Shown here: piece by piece, positions 52,360 through 61,349 of the stretch
Layout of the letters: each line of letters opens with the position of its first letter
Position numbering within the stretch: position 1 is the first letter of the stretch
Assembly (NCBI GenBank): GCA_964594905.1
Contig: CAZQOI010000003.1
Span: forward strand, 1-64,000
Length of the DNA: 64,000 nucleotides
Direction of reading: 5' to 3'
Source of the DNA: Granulosicoccus sp964594905
Lineage (GTDB): Bacteria > Pseudomonadota > Gammaproteobacteria > Granulosicoccales > Granulosicoccaceae
Notes under the pieces: generated by a model
Seen by the model: only the letters and a program-made list of their open reading frames with translations
The model's database searches: none
Told to the model about the DNA's origin: nothing
Translations under genes and position numbers: made by a program

Positions 52360-53366
52360 CAAACAACTCCTGCATTAAGCATCGCGTGCATTGTAATAAC
52401 GCCAACCAGACGGTTCTCCGCAATCACGGGTAGGGCGGTTATGCGTTTGTCCTGCATCAGGTTGACGGCTGCGACAGCGAGTGCGTCTGGCTGAATCGTT
52501 TGAGGAGATAGCGTCATGATGGGCTTGATACCTTCGGTACGGATATCAATGTCATTTTCAAAGGTACGGCGTAAATCGCCATCAGTAAAGATGCCGCAAA
52601 GTTCGTTGTCATCCTTGGTTATGATCACCATACCGAGACCTTTTCGAGTTATCTCTACAAGTGCCTCTTTAAGTCCTGCGGACTCGTACACCACTGGCAT
52701 ATCCTTGCCCGTTACCATGAGATCTTCGACGCGCAGTAGCAAGCGTCGGCCGAGTCTGCCACCTGGGTGAGAACGTGCAAAATCGTTTTCATCAAAACCA
52801 CGTGCACTGAGTAGTGCGATAGCAAGTGCGTCGCCCATTGCGAGAGTGGCAGTGGTGCTCGCAGTTGGTGCCAGACCTAGTGGGCAGGCTTCACGTTCGA
52901 CACTGGTATCAAGCGCGATGGTAGCGGCCCTGGACAAAGTGGATTCCATGTCACCGCATAGACTGATTAAAGGAATGCCGAGACGCTTAATGCCGGGCAG
53001 TAATGCCACGAGTTCTGCAGAGGATCCCGAGTTGGAAAGGCCAATGATGACGTCATTGGCTTGCAGCATGCCAAGATCGCCGTGACTGGCTTCCGCAGCG
53101 TGTAGAAAAAAAGCAGGGCTACCGGTACTGGCTAAGGTCGCGGCAAGCTTGGCGCCGATATGGCCAGACTTGCCAATTCCGCAGACAACGATTCTGCCGC
53201 GACACTCAAGCAACAACTGACATGCCGCGACAAAGTTGTCATCTATTCGGCTTGCAAGGCCTGCAACTGCTGCGGCCTCAGTCTTTATTACCGCGACGCC
53301 GAGGTCTTTCAGCGAAGCGCCAAAATGGTCCTTATTTGCAGGTTCCGTTGATGACACTTGTTGCAT
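52359..53366 (-). CDS. kdsD: D-arabinose 5-phosphate isomerase KdsD
   Basis: A 335-residue isomerase making arabinose 5-phosphate for KDO of LPS. A SIS domain (VCGIGKSGHIGAKLAATLAS, LHAAEASHGDLGML, LSNSGSSAELV) is followed by two CBS domains (VYESAGLKEALVEI and LSPQTIQPDALAVAA). Here its downstream neighbour is lptC directly; in E. coli kdsC, the KDO 8-phosphate phosphatase, lies between them. It follows mlaA by 38 bases. Confidence 0.94.
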   Translation of the reverse strand: MQQVSSTEPANKDHFGASLKDLGVAVIKTEAAAVAGLASRIDDNFVAACQLLLECRGRIVVCGIGKSGHIGAKLAATLASTGSPAFFLHAAEASHGDLGMLQANDVIIGLSNSGSSAELVALLPGIKRLGIPLISLCGDMESTLSRAATIALDTSVEREACPLGLAPTASTTATLAMGDALAIALLSARGFDENDFARSHPGGRLGRRLLLRVEDLMVTGKDMPVVYESAGLKEALVEITRKGLGMVIITKDDNELCGIFTDGDLRRTFENDIDIRTEGIKPIMTLSPQTIQPDALAVAAVNLMQDKRITALPVIAENRLVGVITMHAMLNAGVV

Positions 53367-53404
53367 ACGGGGTGATCGGCGACATCAGATACTAACCGAT
53401 GCGC

Positions 53405-54241
53405 TCAGGATTCATCGAGTTTGTCGAGCTCGTCGAGTTCATCCAGCTCATCCAGCTCATCTAATTCATCGAGTTCATCCAACTCATCCAACTCATCGAG
53501 TTCGTCTAGCTCATCCAATTCGTCAAGTTCATCGCCTTCGCCTGGTATGCCGATGCCGACTTGGCGTTTTCCATCCCAGGTATTTGAACGATGAGTCTGG
53601 ACCCAGAAGTCGCGTAACAACAGGTAGGGGTCAAGTGCGCTGCTGAGAAAATTACCCGCAGCAAGTAATTGCGCCCTGATATTGATGGTGTTGACGACAA
53701 GCAGACCAAATTCAACCGGATCATCGTCTATCGCCATGCCGGGTATATCCAGAACGGTTGACTCTGCCAAGAGACCGACTGATGAGCGCGCGTTATTGGG
53801 GCCGAAAAACGGCAACATTACAAATGGACCTTCACCGACACCCCATACCCCAAGTGTCTGTCCGACGCTTTCATTGTGTTTGATCAAGCCCGCGGGTGTT
53901 GCGACATCAAAAATGCCGAGTAAGCCAAAGGTTGTGTTGTATAGAAATCGTCCTGTATCGCCACCAGCCTGACGGAACTTACCCTGCAACACATCATTGA
54001 CGATGACATTGATGTCATCAATATTATTAAAGAAATTGGCGACACCTTTTTCGACTGGGTCTGGTAATACGAATCGGTAACCTCTGGCAACAGGCTTGAG
54101 TATTGCTCGATCAAGCGCATCGTTGAACCTGTATATTTGTCGGTTGGTGCTTTCGTACGGATCGTACACCGGACCGGTGGGTGGATTGCTAGCACAAGCC
54201 GTAACGAAAAGGGTAATAAACAAGAGTGCAATACGTGACAT
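53405..54241 (-). CDS. mlaA: outer-membrane lipoprotein MlaA with Asp-Glu-Leu repeat tail
   Basis: A 278-residue VacJ/MlaA protein with lipobox LFVTACAS. The family core is intact: YDPYESTNRQIYRFNDALDR, VANFFNNIDDINVIVNDVLQ, FLYNTTFGLLGIFDVA, and ALDPYLLLRDFW. After about residue 235 comes an unusual tail of twelve Asp-Glu-Leu triplets, then DKL and DES. ATG 54241 is chosen because the upstream extension is not a signal peptide. MlaA removes misplaced phospholipid from the outer leaflet with porins. It is divergent from mlaFEDCB, 181 bases away. Confidence 0.92.
   Translation of the reverse strand: MSRIALLFITLFVTACASNPPTGPVYDPYESTNRQIYRFNDALDRAILKPVARGYRFVLPDPVEKGVANFFNNIDDINVIVNDVLQGKFRQAGGDTGRFLYNTTFGLLGIFDVATPAGLIKHNESVGQTLGVWGVGEGPFVMLPFFGPNNARSSVGLLAESTVLDIPGMAIDDDPVEFGLLVVNTINIRAQLLAAGNFLSSALDPYLLLRDFWVQTHRSNTWDGKRQVGIGIPGEGDELDELDELDELDELDELDELDELDELDELDELDELDKLDES
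53417..53533 (-). repeat. 9-bp in-frame tandem repeat in mlaA (Asp-Glu-Leu)
   Basis: Thirteen consecutive 9-base units on the minus strand encode DEL twelve times (53426-53533) and DKL once (53417-53425). Synonymous changes among the units (GAG/GAA, six Leu codons) show that they are not all fresh copies. Copy-number change would stay in frame and would alter tail length only. Confidence 0.9.
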
Positions 54242-54422
54242 AACTGGCGTTTCTATTGGCTGCAGTTTCAAACTGCCGATCATGAAGAAAAGTGTAGTTG
54301 AGCGGATCATTTGCATCAGAGTGACAAATAACCGGCGCATCGTTTGCGGTTTTGCATCACCGAATGTCTAACAATAACGCGTATAAAAGAAAACTGGTAC
54401 AAATGGTGCGAACAGAACGCGC

Positions 54423-55286
54423 ATGAGCTCAACTCTATCCTCAAGCGAAACAAACACGAAAAATAAGCTTGCGAATAGCGATACCTTGGTGTCGATTCGC
54501 GATCTGCATTTTTCGCGCGGCAGCAAAGCTATCTTCCGTGGCCTTGATGTCGATATCCCACGCGGTAAAGTCACGACCATCATGGGGCCTAGTGGCACCG
54601 GCAAGACAACGCTCTTGAAAATGATTGGTGGTCAGCTGAAAGCCAGCCAAGGCACGATTACCGTTGATGGATTGAATGTTGGCAAACTCAGACGTCGTCA
54701 ACTTTATGCGTTGCGAAAGCGTCTTGGGATGCTGTTTCAATCAGGTGCTTTGTTAACTGATTTGTCAGTATTCGAAAATGTTGCCTATCCATTAAGAGAA
54801 CACACTGATTTGCCCGACAGTCTTATTCGGCATCTGGTGTTGATGAGGTTACATGCGGTTGGTTTGCGTGGTGCACGTGATTTATCACCTGCTGAACTCT
54901 CAGGTGGTATGGCCAGACGAGCGGCACTAGCTCGCGCATTGGTGTTTGATCCGATGATGATCATGTATGACGAGCCTTTCACTGGTCAGGACCCTATTTC
55001 CATGGGTGTACTGCTGGAGTTGATTCGAACCGTCAACACCGCGCTGGGACTGACCAGTCTTATCGTGTCACACGACCTTGAAGAATCTTTTTCAATTTCC
55101 GATTACATCGTCATCATCTCTGAAGGTGTTGTGGTTGAAACCGGATCACCAGAGGAGCTTCGGCAGTCATCATCAGAATGGGTGCAACAGTTCCTGCAGG
55201 GAAAACCTGATGGACCTGTGCCTTTCCAGGTAGCTGCACCGGACTATGCGAGCGAACTGCTCGGAGCAAAGGAGGCAGTTAAGTGA
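54423..55286 (+). CDS. mlaF: phospholipid transport ATPase MlaF
   Basis: A 287-residue ATPase. Walker A is MGPSGTGKTTLLKMI, the signature is ELSGGMARRAALARAL and Walker B is IMYDEPFTGQDPIS. It powers the MlaFEDB complex that moves phospholipid between outer and inner membranes. First gene of mlaFEDCB; its stop overlaps mlaE by four bases. The N-terminal 25 residues are polar and poorly conserved. Confidence 0.95.
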   Translation: MSSTLSSSETNTKNKLANSDTLVSIRDLHFSRGSKAIFRGLDVDIPRGKVTTIMGPSGTGKTTLLKMIGGQLKASQGTITVDGLNVGKLRRRQLYALRKRLGMLFQSGALLTDLSVFENVAYPLREHTDLPDSLIRHLVLMRLHAVGLRGARDLSPAELSGGMARRAALARALVFDPMMIMYDEPFTGQDPISMGVLLELIRTVNTALGLTSLIVSHDLEESFSISDYIVIISEGVVVETGSPEELRQSSSEWVQQFLQGKPDGPVPFQVAAPDYASELLGAKEAVK

Positions 55287-56056
55287 CGGACTATCTCGCC
55301 AGTTTTGGCCGTTACTGGTTGAACATGTTAGAGCGCCTCGGTCGCGCTTCGATGTTTCTGCTGCAAGTCATTACAGCGCTGCCAGCTCTGTTGCCACGCT
55401 TTGGTTTGGTTATAAAACAGTTACATGTATCGGGTGTCATGACCCTGTCAATTATTTTGGTGTCAGGTCTTTTCGTCGGCATGGTGTTGGCGCTGCAAGG
55501 CTATAACACCTTGATAGATTTTGGTGCTGAGGAATCAATCGGTACTGTCGTTGCCTTGACCTTGGTTCGTGAACTTGGCCCAGTGGTAACTGGTTTATTG
55601 TTTGCTGGACGAGCAGGCTCTGCAATGACAGCCGAAATTGGCGCGATGAAATCAACCGAGCAATTGGCAGGTCTTGAAATGATGGCGGTTGATCCATTCA
55701 AGCGTATTTATGCACCACGCTTTCTCGCAGGCTTTATCGCCTTGCCGATGCTTGCTGCGATGTTCAGTGCTGTGGGTGTTCTCGGTGGTTACCTTATCGG
55801 CGTCAAAGTGTTGGGTGTTGACGCGGGTGCTTATTGGTCACAAATGCAGAGTGCCGTGAGCTTCACCCATGATGTGTGCAACGGTCTTATCAAAGCAGTC
55901 GTCTTTGGTCTGGTGGTTTGTTGGATAGCCATCTTTGAAGGTGTTGACTGTATTCCAAGCCCCGAAGGAGTCAGTAGTGCTACGACTCGAACGGTGGTGT
56001 ATTCATCTCTGGCAGTTCTTGGACTCGACTTTATCCTCACTGCCATCATGTTCTAG
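55283..56056 (+). CDS. mlaE: phospholipid transport permease MlaE
   Basis: A 257-residue permease with about five membrane helices. Family strings are VSGLFVGMVLALQGYNTLIDFGA, TLVRELGPVVTGLLFAGRAGSAMTAEIGAMK (in two pieces) and CWIAIFEGVDCIPSPEGVSSAT. The start is a GTG at 55283 overlapping mlaF. It is the transmembrane core of the Mla complex. Confidence 0.95.
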   Translation: MTDYLASFGRYWLNMLERLGRASMFLLQVITALPALLPRFGLVIKQLHVSGVMTLSIILVSGLFVGMVLALQGYNTLIDFGAEESIGTVVALTLVRELGPVVTGLLFAGRAGSAMTAEIGAMKSTEQLAGLEMMAVDPFKRIYAPRFLAGFIALPMLAAMFSAVGVLGGYLIGVKVLGVDAGAYWSQMQSAVSFTHDVCNGLIKAVVFGLVVCWIAIFEGVDCIPSPEGVSSATTRTVVYSSLAVLGLDFILTAIMF

Positions 56057-56116
56057 TTGTGAAGTTAGATTGGTATTGTTTTTTAAATTCAGTTTATTAA
56101 ATTTAGGGCGATTCAA

Positions 56117-56575
56117 ATGACGCGTTCGATTGAAATTCTGGTAGGCCTGTTCATGCTGCTTTTTTTGCTGGCCATGTTTATCCTGACCATGAAAGTGAGC
56201 AACCTGACCAGTTTGTCAGGTAGCGACGGCTACACAGTGACTGCAAGGTTCGAGAACATCGGTGGCCTCAAGGCACGTGCACCGGTCTCAGCCAGTGGAG
56301 TAAGGGTTGGTCAAGTTAGCAGTATTGAGTATGACCCTGAAACCTTCGAGGCAAATGTGACTCTGAGCATCAATTCTGAGTTCTCGCAGTTCCCACTAGA
56401 CACCACCGCTAGCATATACACTGCGGGTCTTTTGGGCGAACAGTACATCGGTCTTGACCCTGGTGCAGAGGAAGATTATCTCGACGAAGGCGCGGAGATT
56501 ACATTGACGCAATCCGCACTTGTCCTCGAACGCCTCATAGGTCAGGTACTGTTCAGCCGTTCGGGTGGAAACTAG
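56117..56575 (+). CDS. mlaD: MCE-domain protein MlaD
   Basis: A 152-residue protein with one N-terminal helix (IEILVGLFMLLFLLAMFIL) and one MCE domain (TVTARFENIGGLKARAPVSA, TASIYTAGLLGEQYIGLDPG). It forms the hexameric periplasmic ring of the Mla complex that passes lipid to MlaC. It is 60 bases after mlaE. Confidence 0.94.
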   Translation: MTRSIEILVGLFMLLFLLAMFILTMKVSNLTSLSGSDGYTVTARFENIGGLKARAPVSASGVRVGQVSSIEYDPETFEANVTLSINSEFSQFPLDTTASIYTAGLLGEQYIGLDPGAEEDYLDEGAEITLTQSALVLERLIGQVLFSRSGGN

Positions 56576-56597
56576 GCCTTTAATAAAGGAAGAATAA

Positions 56598-57230
56598 ATG
56601 TTCATTTCACAAAAAATTCGTCGTACAGCATCTGCAATCACGCTCATCGTGAGTGTTGCTGCTGCCGGAATGTCAGAGCCACTGATTGCCGCTGATGATC
56701 ATCCTGCGCAAACACTGATCGAGAGTTCCATTACTGAGATGCTCGGTGTGCTGGAAAATGATCTGGACAAGATCAAGGCAGATCCTGAGTACCTGGATTC
56801 TCGGGTTAACGAAATAATCGTTCCGAATCTCGACTTCAACACAATGACCAAATTGGCGGTCGGCAAGTTCTGGCGAAAAGCCAGCGCTGGACAAAAAACC
56901 GAGTTGGTTACAGAGTTTCGTACCTTGTTATTGAACACCTACACAGGTGCGCTGACTGAATACAGTGGCGAGACAATGAGGTTCGAACCATTTCGTGCTG
57001 AAAAGCGTGATGATCGCGCAGTCGTTCGATCAGTATTTTCTCCATCTACAGGAAGCGATGTACCCGTCACGTACAAGTTGCGCGACAAAAAAGGGTGGAG
57101 TATCTACGACATCGAAGTCAACAGCATCAGCCTGGTTACCAGCTACCGCACGGCCTTCACCAATGAAATCGGTAAGGGCGGGATAGAGGGTTTGCTGAAT
57201 ACGCTCAAAGAACGTAACAACAAGTCCTGA
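56598..57230 (+). CDS. mlaC: periplasmic phospholipid carrier MlaC
   Basis: A 210-residue periplasmic carrier. A signal peptide (ITLIVSVAAAGMSEPLIAAD) precedes the Tol-Ttg2 domain with LDFNTMTKLAVGKFWRKASA, EFRTLLLNTYTGALTEYSGE and YDIEVNSISLVTSYRTAF. It shuttles phospholipid between MlaD and MlaA. AAAGGAAG precedes its ATG. Confidence 0.94.
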   Translation: MFISQKIRRTASAITLIVSVAAAGMSEPLIAADDHPAQTLIESSITEMLGVLENDLDKIKADPEYLDSRVNEIIVPNLDFNTMTKLAVGKFWRKASAGQKTELVTEFRTLLLNTYTGALTEYSGETMRFEPFRAEKRDDRAVVRSVFSPSTGSDVPVTYKLRDKKGWSIYDIEVNSISLVTSYRTAFTNEIGKGGIEGLLNTLKERNNKS

Positions 57231-57248
57231 TCGAGCCGGATAGCAGCC

Positions 57249-57542
57249 ATGAGTGGTAACACCCAAATGACGGTCAAGCAGGAAGGCGATGTGTGTCATG
57301 TCGCCGGCTCGCTTAATTTTGAAACAGCGCGCAGCGCTCTTGATCAGGTTCGACCCATGATCGAGAACGCCTCGCTGACTATCGATCTCGATGGCGTGTC
57401 TGACAGCAACAGTGCTGGCTTGGCATTGATGATCGAGTGGCTGGCAATTGGCCGCTCGGCTGGCAACGAAGTTTCCTTTGTGCGAGTGCCTGACGGCCTT
57501 ATGCAACTTGCAGGCGTTTGCCAGGTGGATGGCCTGATATAA
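57249..57542 (+). CDS. mlaB: STAS-domain protein MlaB
   Basis: A 97-residue STAS protein with VAGSLNFETARSALDQV and LDGVSDSNSAGLALMIEWL. It binds MlaF and is needed for complex assembly. It lies between mlaC and murA; the ibaG gene found there in E. coli is absent. Confidence 0.88.
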   Translation: MSGNTQMTVKQEGDVCHVAGSLNFETARSALDQVRPMIENASLTIDLDGVSDSNSAGLALMIEWLAIGRSAGNEVSFVRVPDGLMQLAGVCQVDGLI

Positions 57543-57551
57543 TTTGTCCGT

Positions 57552-58811
57552 ATGGACAAACTGCTTATTGAAGGTAGCGCCCCGCTCTCGGGTGACGTGA
57601 GAATTTCCGGTGCCAAGAATGCGGTGCTGCCCATCCTGTCCGCTACTTTGCTTGGCAGTAGTGCTTCCAGTATCACTAATGTGCCACATCTCAATGATGT
57701 GACGACCACGATGTCGCTGCTGGCGCGCATGGGCTGTCAACTCACCATGGGCGACAATATGCGGGTAGAGGTCGACCCGACCACCATCAATGATTACACC
57801 GCTGCTTACGAACTGGTGCGCACCATGCGCGCATCGATTCTGGTTCTGGGGCCTCTTGTCGCTCGTTATGGTCAGGCTGAAGTGTCTCTGCCAGGCGGTT
57901 GCGCCATAGGTGCACGGCCGGTCAATCTCCATATTGAAGGTCTCCGCGCGCTTGGCGCAGAAATATCGATCGACGGTGGCTATATTCGAGCGCGCGCAGG
58001 TCGCCTGCAGGGTGCGCGTATTGCCTTTGACCTGGTAACCGTCACTGGCACCGAGAATTTACTCATGGCCGCGACACTTGCCAAAGGCACCACTGTGCTG
58101 GAAAACGCAGCTCGCGAACCAGAGGTGGTTGATCTGGCTAACTATCTGACCGCCATGGGTGCAAAGATCGATGGTGCCGGCACCAGTACGATAACTATCG
58201 AAGGTGTCGATCAACTCAACGGCTGTGAATACCACGTTGTTCCCGACCGAATCGAGACAGGTACCTTCCTCGTAGGTGCTGCGATCACTCGAGGCAAGAT
58301 CCGGGTTCGCGATACTGTGCCCAGTAATATGACTGCTGTGCTTGATAAGTTGGCTGAATGTGGTGCCGATCTGACCGTTGGCGATGATTGGATTGAGCTT
58401 GATATGCACGGTGAGCGTCCGCGCTCGGTGAGTATTACCACGGCACCTTATCCAGATTTTCCGACCGATATGCAGGCTCAATTCTGCGTGCTGAATTCCG
58501 TCGCGTCCGGGACAGCCAAGATTACCGAAACCGTTTTCGAAAACCGCTTTATGCACGTTAACGAATTGCAGCGCATGGGAGCAGATATGACGGTCGATGG
58601 AAATGCCGTGACCATCCGTGGCGTTGAGCGCCTGCGTGGGGCTCCGGTAATGGCAACCGATCTTCGTGCCTCAGCCAGCTTGATTCTTGCGGCCCTGGTC
58701 GCCGATGGCGAAACTACAGTGCGCCGTGTTTATCATATCGATCGCGGTTACGAACGCATCGAAGAGAAATTTCATCTGCTCGGAGCAGATATCCGGCGAG
58801 AACCGGATTAG
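57552..58811 (+). CDS. murA: UDP-N-acetylglucosamine 1-carboxyvinyltransferase MurA
   Basis: A 419-residue enzyme of the first committed step of peptidoglycan synthesis. Lys and Asn of the active site are in ISGAKNAVLPIL, the PEP-binding Cys is in LPGGCAIGARPVNLH, and TNEFRFMHVNEL-type FENRFMHVNELQRMGADM follows. Cys is retained, so fosfomycin sensitivity is expected. Linkage to mla genes is typical. Its stop shares one base with the hisG start. Confidence 0.97.
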   Translation: MDKLLIEGSAPLSGDVRISGAKNAVLPILSATLLGSSASSITNVPHLNDVTTTMSLLARMGCQLTMGDNMRVEVDPTTINDYTAAYELVRTMRASILVLGPLVARYGQAEVSLPGGCAIGARPVNLHIEGLRALGAEISIDGGYIRARAGRLQGARIAFDLVTVTGTENLLMAATLAKGTTVLENAAREPEVVDLANYLTAMGAKIDGAGTSTITIEGVDQLNGCEYHVVPDRIETGTFLVGAAITRGKIRVRDTVPSNMTAVLDKLAECGADLTVGDDWIELDMHGERPRSVSITTAPYPDFPTDMQAQFCVLNSVASGTAKITETVFENRFMHVNELQRMGADMTVDGNAVTIRGVERLRGAPVMATDLRASASLILAALVADGETTVRRVYHIDRGYERIEEKFHLLGADIRREPD

Positions 58812-59440
58812 TGATTCGCATTGCACTGTCAAAGGGGCGCATCTTTGACGATACAGTTCCGATCTTTGAGGCGAGTGGAATCGCCCCGGTCGACGATCCA
58901 TCCTCACGAAAACTGATCCTGAAAAGTTCGGTTGCGGATATTGAGTTTTTGATCGTGCGTGCCAGTGATGTACCAACGTATGTACAGCATGGTGGGGCAG
59001 ATCTAGGTGTAGCCGGTAAGGATGTTTTGTTGGAACACGGAGGCGATGGCTTGTTAGAGCCCCTCGATTTGGGAATCGCTCGTTGCCGACTCATGGTGGC
59101 AGGTTTTCCGAACACTCAATTGGATGCTGGTAAGCGCTTAACGGTCGCCACAAAATATCCAGCCTGTACTCGACGTCATTTCGCGCACCGAGGTCGCCAG
59201 GTAGAAATCATCAAGCTCTATGGGTCAATGGAACTGGCGCCGCTTGCCGGCTTGAGCGACCTGATTGTCGATGTGGTTGATACTGGCGCCACGCTCAAGG
59301 CCAATGGTCTTGAACCACTGGAGGAAATTAGCAATATAAGCTCGCGCTTGATTGTTAATCGTGCTTCTATGAAAATCAAACATGCTCGCATCAGTGACTT
59401 GATACAGCGCATTGGTGCGGCAGTCCAATCAACAGACTAA
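58811..59440 (+). CDS. hisG: ATP phosphoribosyltransferase HisG, short form
   Basis: A 209-residue short-form HisG, first step of histidine synthesis. LSKGRIFDDTVPIFEASGI at the start, GGADLGVAGKDVLLEHGG and the PRPP loop ADLIVDVVDTGATLKANGL are present. The C-terminal regulatory domain of long HisG is missing, so the partner HisZ is needed and must lie elsewhere. The start is GTG, overlapping the murA stop by one base. Confidence 0.94.
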   Translation: MIRIALSKGRIFDDTVPIFEASGIAPVDDPSSRKLILKSSVADIEFLIVRASDVPTYVQHGGADLGVAGKDVLLEHGGDGLLEPLDLGIARCRLMVAGFPNTQLDAGKRLTVATKYPACTRRHFAHRGRQVEIIKLYGSMELAPLAGLSDLIVDVVDTGATLKANGLEPLEEISNISSRLIVNRASMKIKHARISDLIQRIGAAVQSTD

Positions 59441-59444
59441 ACAC

Positions 59445-60497
59445 ATGACCACCAACACAGACGATTTACGCATTACTGGGCGTCGCGAATTGCGCAAGCC
59501 TGAAGAATTGCTTTCATTACTGCCCGTAAGTTCCACTGCTGCTCAGGCGGTAACTCGCTGCCGGGACGATGTCAGCGCCATTCTTGAGGGGCGTGACAAT
59601 CGCCTTGCTGTTGTTGTGGGTCCATGTTCTATCCACGATCCTGAGGCGGCGCTTGAGTACGCCGACAAGCTTGTCGATTATCAGCAATCGCTGAAAGATC
59701 AATTGGTCATCATCATGCGAGTTTATTTCGAAAAACCGCGAACAACTGTTGGCTGGAAGGGTCTTATCAACGATCCTTTGATGGATAACAGCTTCCAGAT
59801 TAATCAGGGTCTTGAAATAGCACGCCGCCTGTTAAGTGATATCAATGACAAGGGCCTGCCAGCGGGCGTTGAATATCTTGATTTGATCAGTCCACAGTAC
59901 ATTGCCGACTTTGTTGGCTGGGGTGCGATAGGCGCTCGTACAACTGAAAGTCAGGGACATCGTGAGCTTGCATCAGGGCTTTCATGTCCTGTTGGATTCA
60001 AGAATGGTACAGCAGGCAGCGTGCAGATCGCAGTTGATGCCATTGGTGCTGCGCGTGGTTCGCATAATTTCTTGTCGGTGAGCAAAGAAGGCGGTAGTGC
60101 CATTTTTCAAACCTCTGGCAATAACGACTGTCACGTCATCTTGCGCGGCGGCAAGTCACACACCAATTACGATTGGGCGAGTGTTGATGATGCCTGTGGC
60201 CTATTGTCCAAAGCAGGTTTGCCAGAGCGAGTGATGATCGATTTCAGTCATGCCAATTCGCGCAAGATGCACAAGCGCCAAACTCATGTATGTCGTGATG
60301 TATGCGCACAGGTAGGTGATGGAGATGGGCGTATCATGGGCGTCATGATCGAAAGCAACCTGGTTGAAGGTAACCAGAACCCGAATAACAAACCGCTGAC
60401 TCGGGGTATGAGTGTCACTGACGCCTGTCTCGCCTGGGACGATACCGTACCGTTGCTTGAGGATCTGGCAGCAGCCGTCGAGCAGCGGCGTAGTTAG
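59445..60497 (+). CDS. class I 3-deoxy-7-phosphoheptulonate synthase (AroF/G/H type)
   Basis: A 350-residue DAHP synthase, first step of the shikimate pathway. VVGPCSIHDPEAALEYA, MRVYFEKPRTTVGWKGLIND, GARTTESQGHRELASGLSCP and IMGVMIESNLVEGNQ are diagnostic. ATG 59445 follows hisG by four bases; a longer frame into hisG is discounted. Which aromatic amino acid inhibits it cannot be told. hisG and this gene may be one transcript. Confidence 0.94.
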   Translation: MTTNTDDLRITGRRELRKPEELLSLLPVSSTAAQAVTRCRDDVSAILEGRDNRLAVVVGPCSIHDPEAALEYADKLVDYQQSLKDQLVIIMRVYFEKPRTTVGWKGLINDPLMDNSFQINQGLEIARRLLSDINDKGLPAGVEYLDLISPQYIADFVGWGAIGARTTESQGHRELASGLSCPVGFKNGTAGSVQIAVDAIGAARGSHNFLSVSKEGGSAIFQTSGNNDCHVILRGGKSHTNYDWASVDDACGLLSKAGLPERVMIDFSHANSRKMHKRQTHVCRDVCAQVGDGDGRIMGVMIESNLVEGNQNPNNKPLTRGMSVTDACLAWDDTVPLLEDLAAAVEQRRS

Positions 60498-60710
60498 TGA
60501 TTGGCAGACTGAGGCTTGAGCGATTGCTGACGCACTTGGCTCGTCGAGATTTTGTTAAACAGGCCACAGTTTAGTCGTCGCTAATGCAGGTCCCGCCGAT
60601 TGACGAGCGGATCACAAGCAGATTACGAGATAAGTACATAAAGTAAGGGCTGATGAGGCCGATTTCTTAGTTACTCAGGATTGGCTGAGTGCTTTAAGAG
60701 GTCGTAAGGC

Positions 60711-61349
60711 ATGGCTCGCTCATCCGACGCCGCGTTCCCGCTATCGCTGGTTCGCGACAAAACATTTCAAATGCGGCAAATTCGTCGTGTTTTATTTCTC
60801 ACGGTTTTTTTTATCGTGCAGTCCACAATCGTGCTGGGCGTGCTCTACCATTATTTTCTTGGCAGTCTTGTCGAGGGCACCGCGCCACTGCTGTTTGCCT
60901 CTGAAGACCTCGCAACGTTCTCGGAGCAGGTGCCGAATCTGTCCACCGTGTTGGGCAAGTGGTTATTGGTCATGTTGCTGATTAACGCCATGGTGACGTC
61001 AGCCATAGCGATCTATGTATTACGTAAACTCGGCAACCCGATTCTTGCGATCAAACGTGCATTAAACGAGATCGGCGATGGCAATTTGTCGGTGCGATTA
61101 CGTACCGGAGATTCAGAAGAATTCAGTGAATTGTGCGAAGCCTTGAACCGCGCGCTTGAGCAAGTGCACGCGAAGATCAACGATGCTCGCGAACTGACAC
61201 GTGTGATCGAGAAGCTGGATGATCAACCTGAGCCAGACGAAGCAGCTGTGCGTAAGGCGCTAAGCGAATGTAGTGAGGTCTTGAGTTACTTCGATAAATT
61301 GCCGGCAACTCTGGTTGACGAGCCACGTGCTGATAAAGGTAATGCTTAA
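60711..61349 (+). CDS. HAMP-domain membrane protein without output domain
   Basis: A 212-residue protein with two membrane helices (VLFLTVFFIVQSTIVLGVLY and WLLVMLLINAMVTSAIAIY) and a short periplasmic loop, then a HAMP-like linker (NPILAIKRALNEIGDGNLSV) and a coiled coil (ALNRALEQVHAKINDARELT). There is no kinase, cyclase or chemoreceptor signalling part. It may be a scaffold or partner of the protease gene, whose start overlaps it by eight bases. Confidence 0.8.
   Translation: MARSSDAAFPLSLVRDKTFQMRQIRRVLFLTVFFIVQSTIVLGVLYHYFLGSLVEGTAPLLFASEDLATFSEQVPNLSTVLGKWLLVMLLINAMVTSAIAIYVLRKLGNPILAIKRALNEIGDGNLSVRLRTGDSEEFSELCEALNRALEQVHAKINDARELTRVIEKLDDQPEPDEAAVRKALSECSEVLSYFDKLPATLVDEPRADKGNA

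Noticed and set aside
57542..57552. ibaG between mlaB and murA
   Set aside because: Only nine bases separate the genes; the BolA-type gene at 12169 is the only BolA member in the window.
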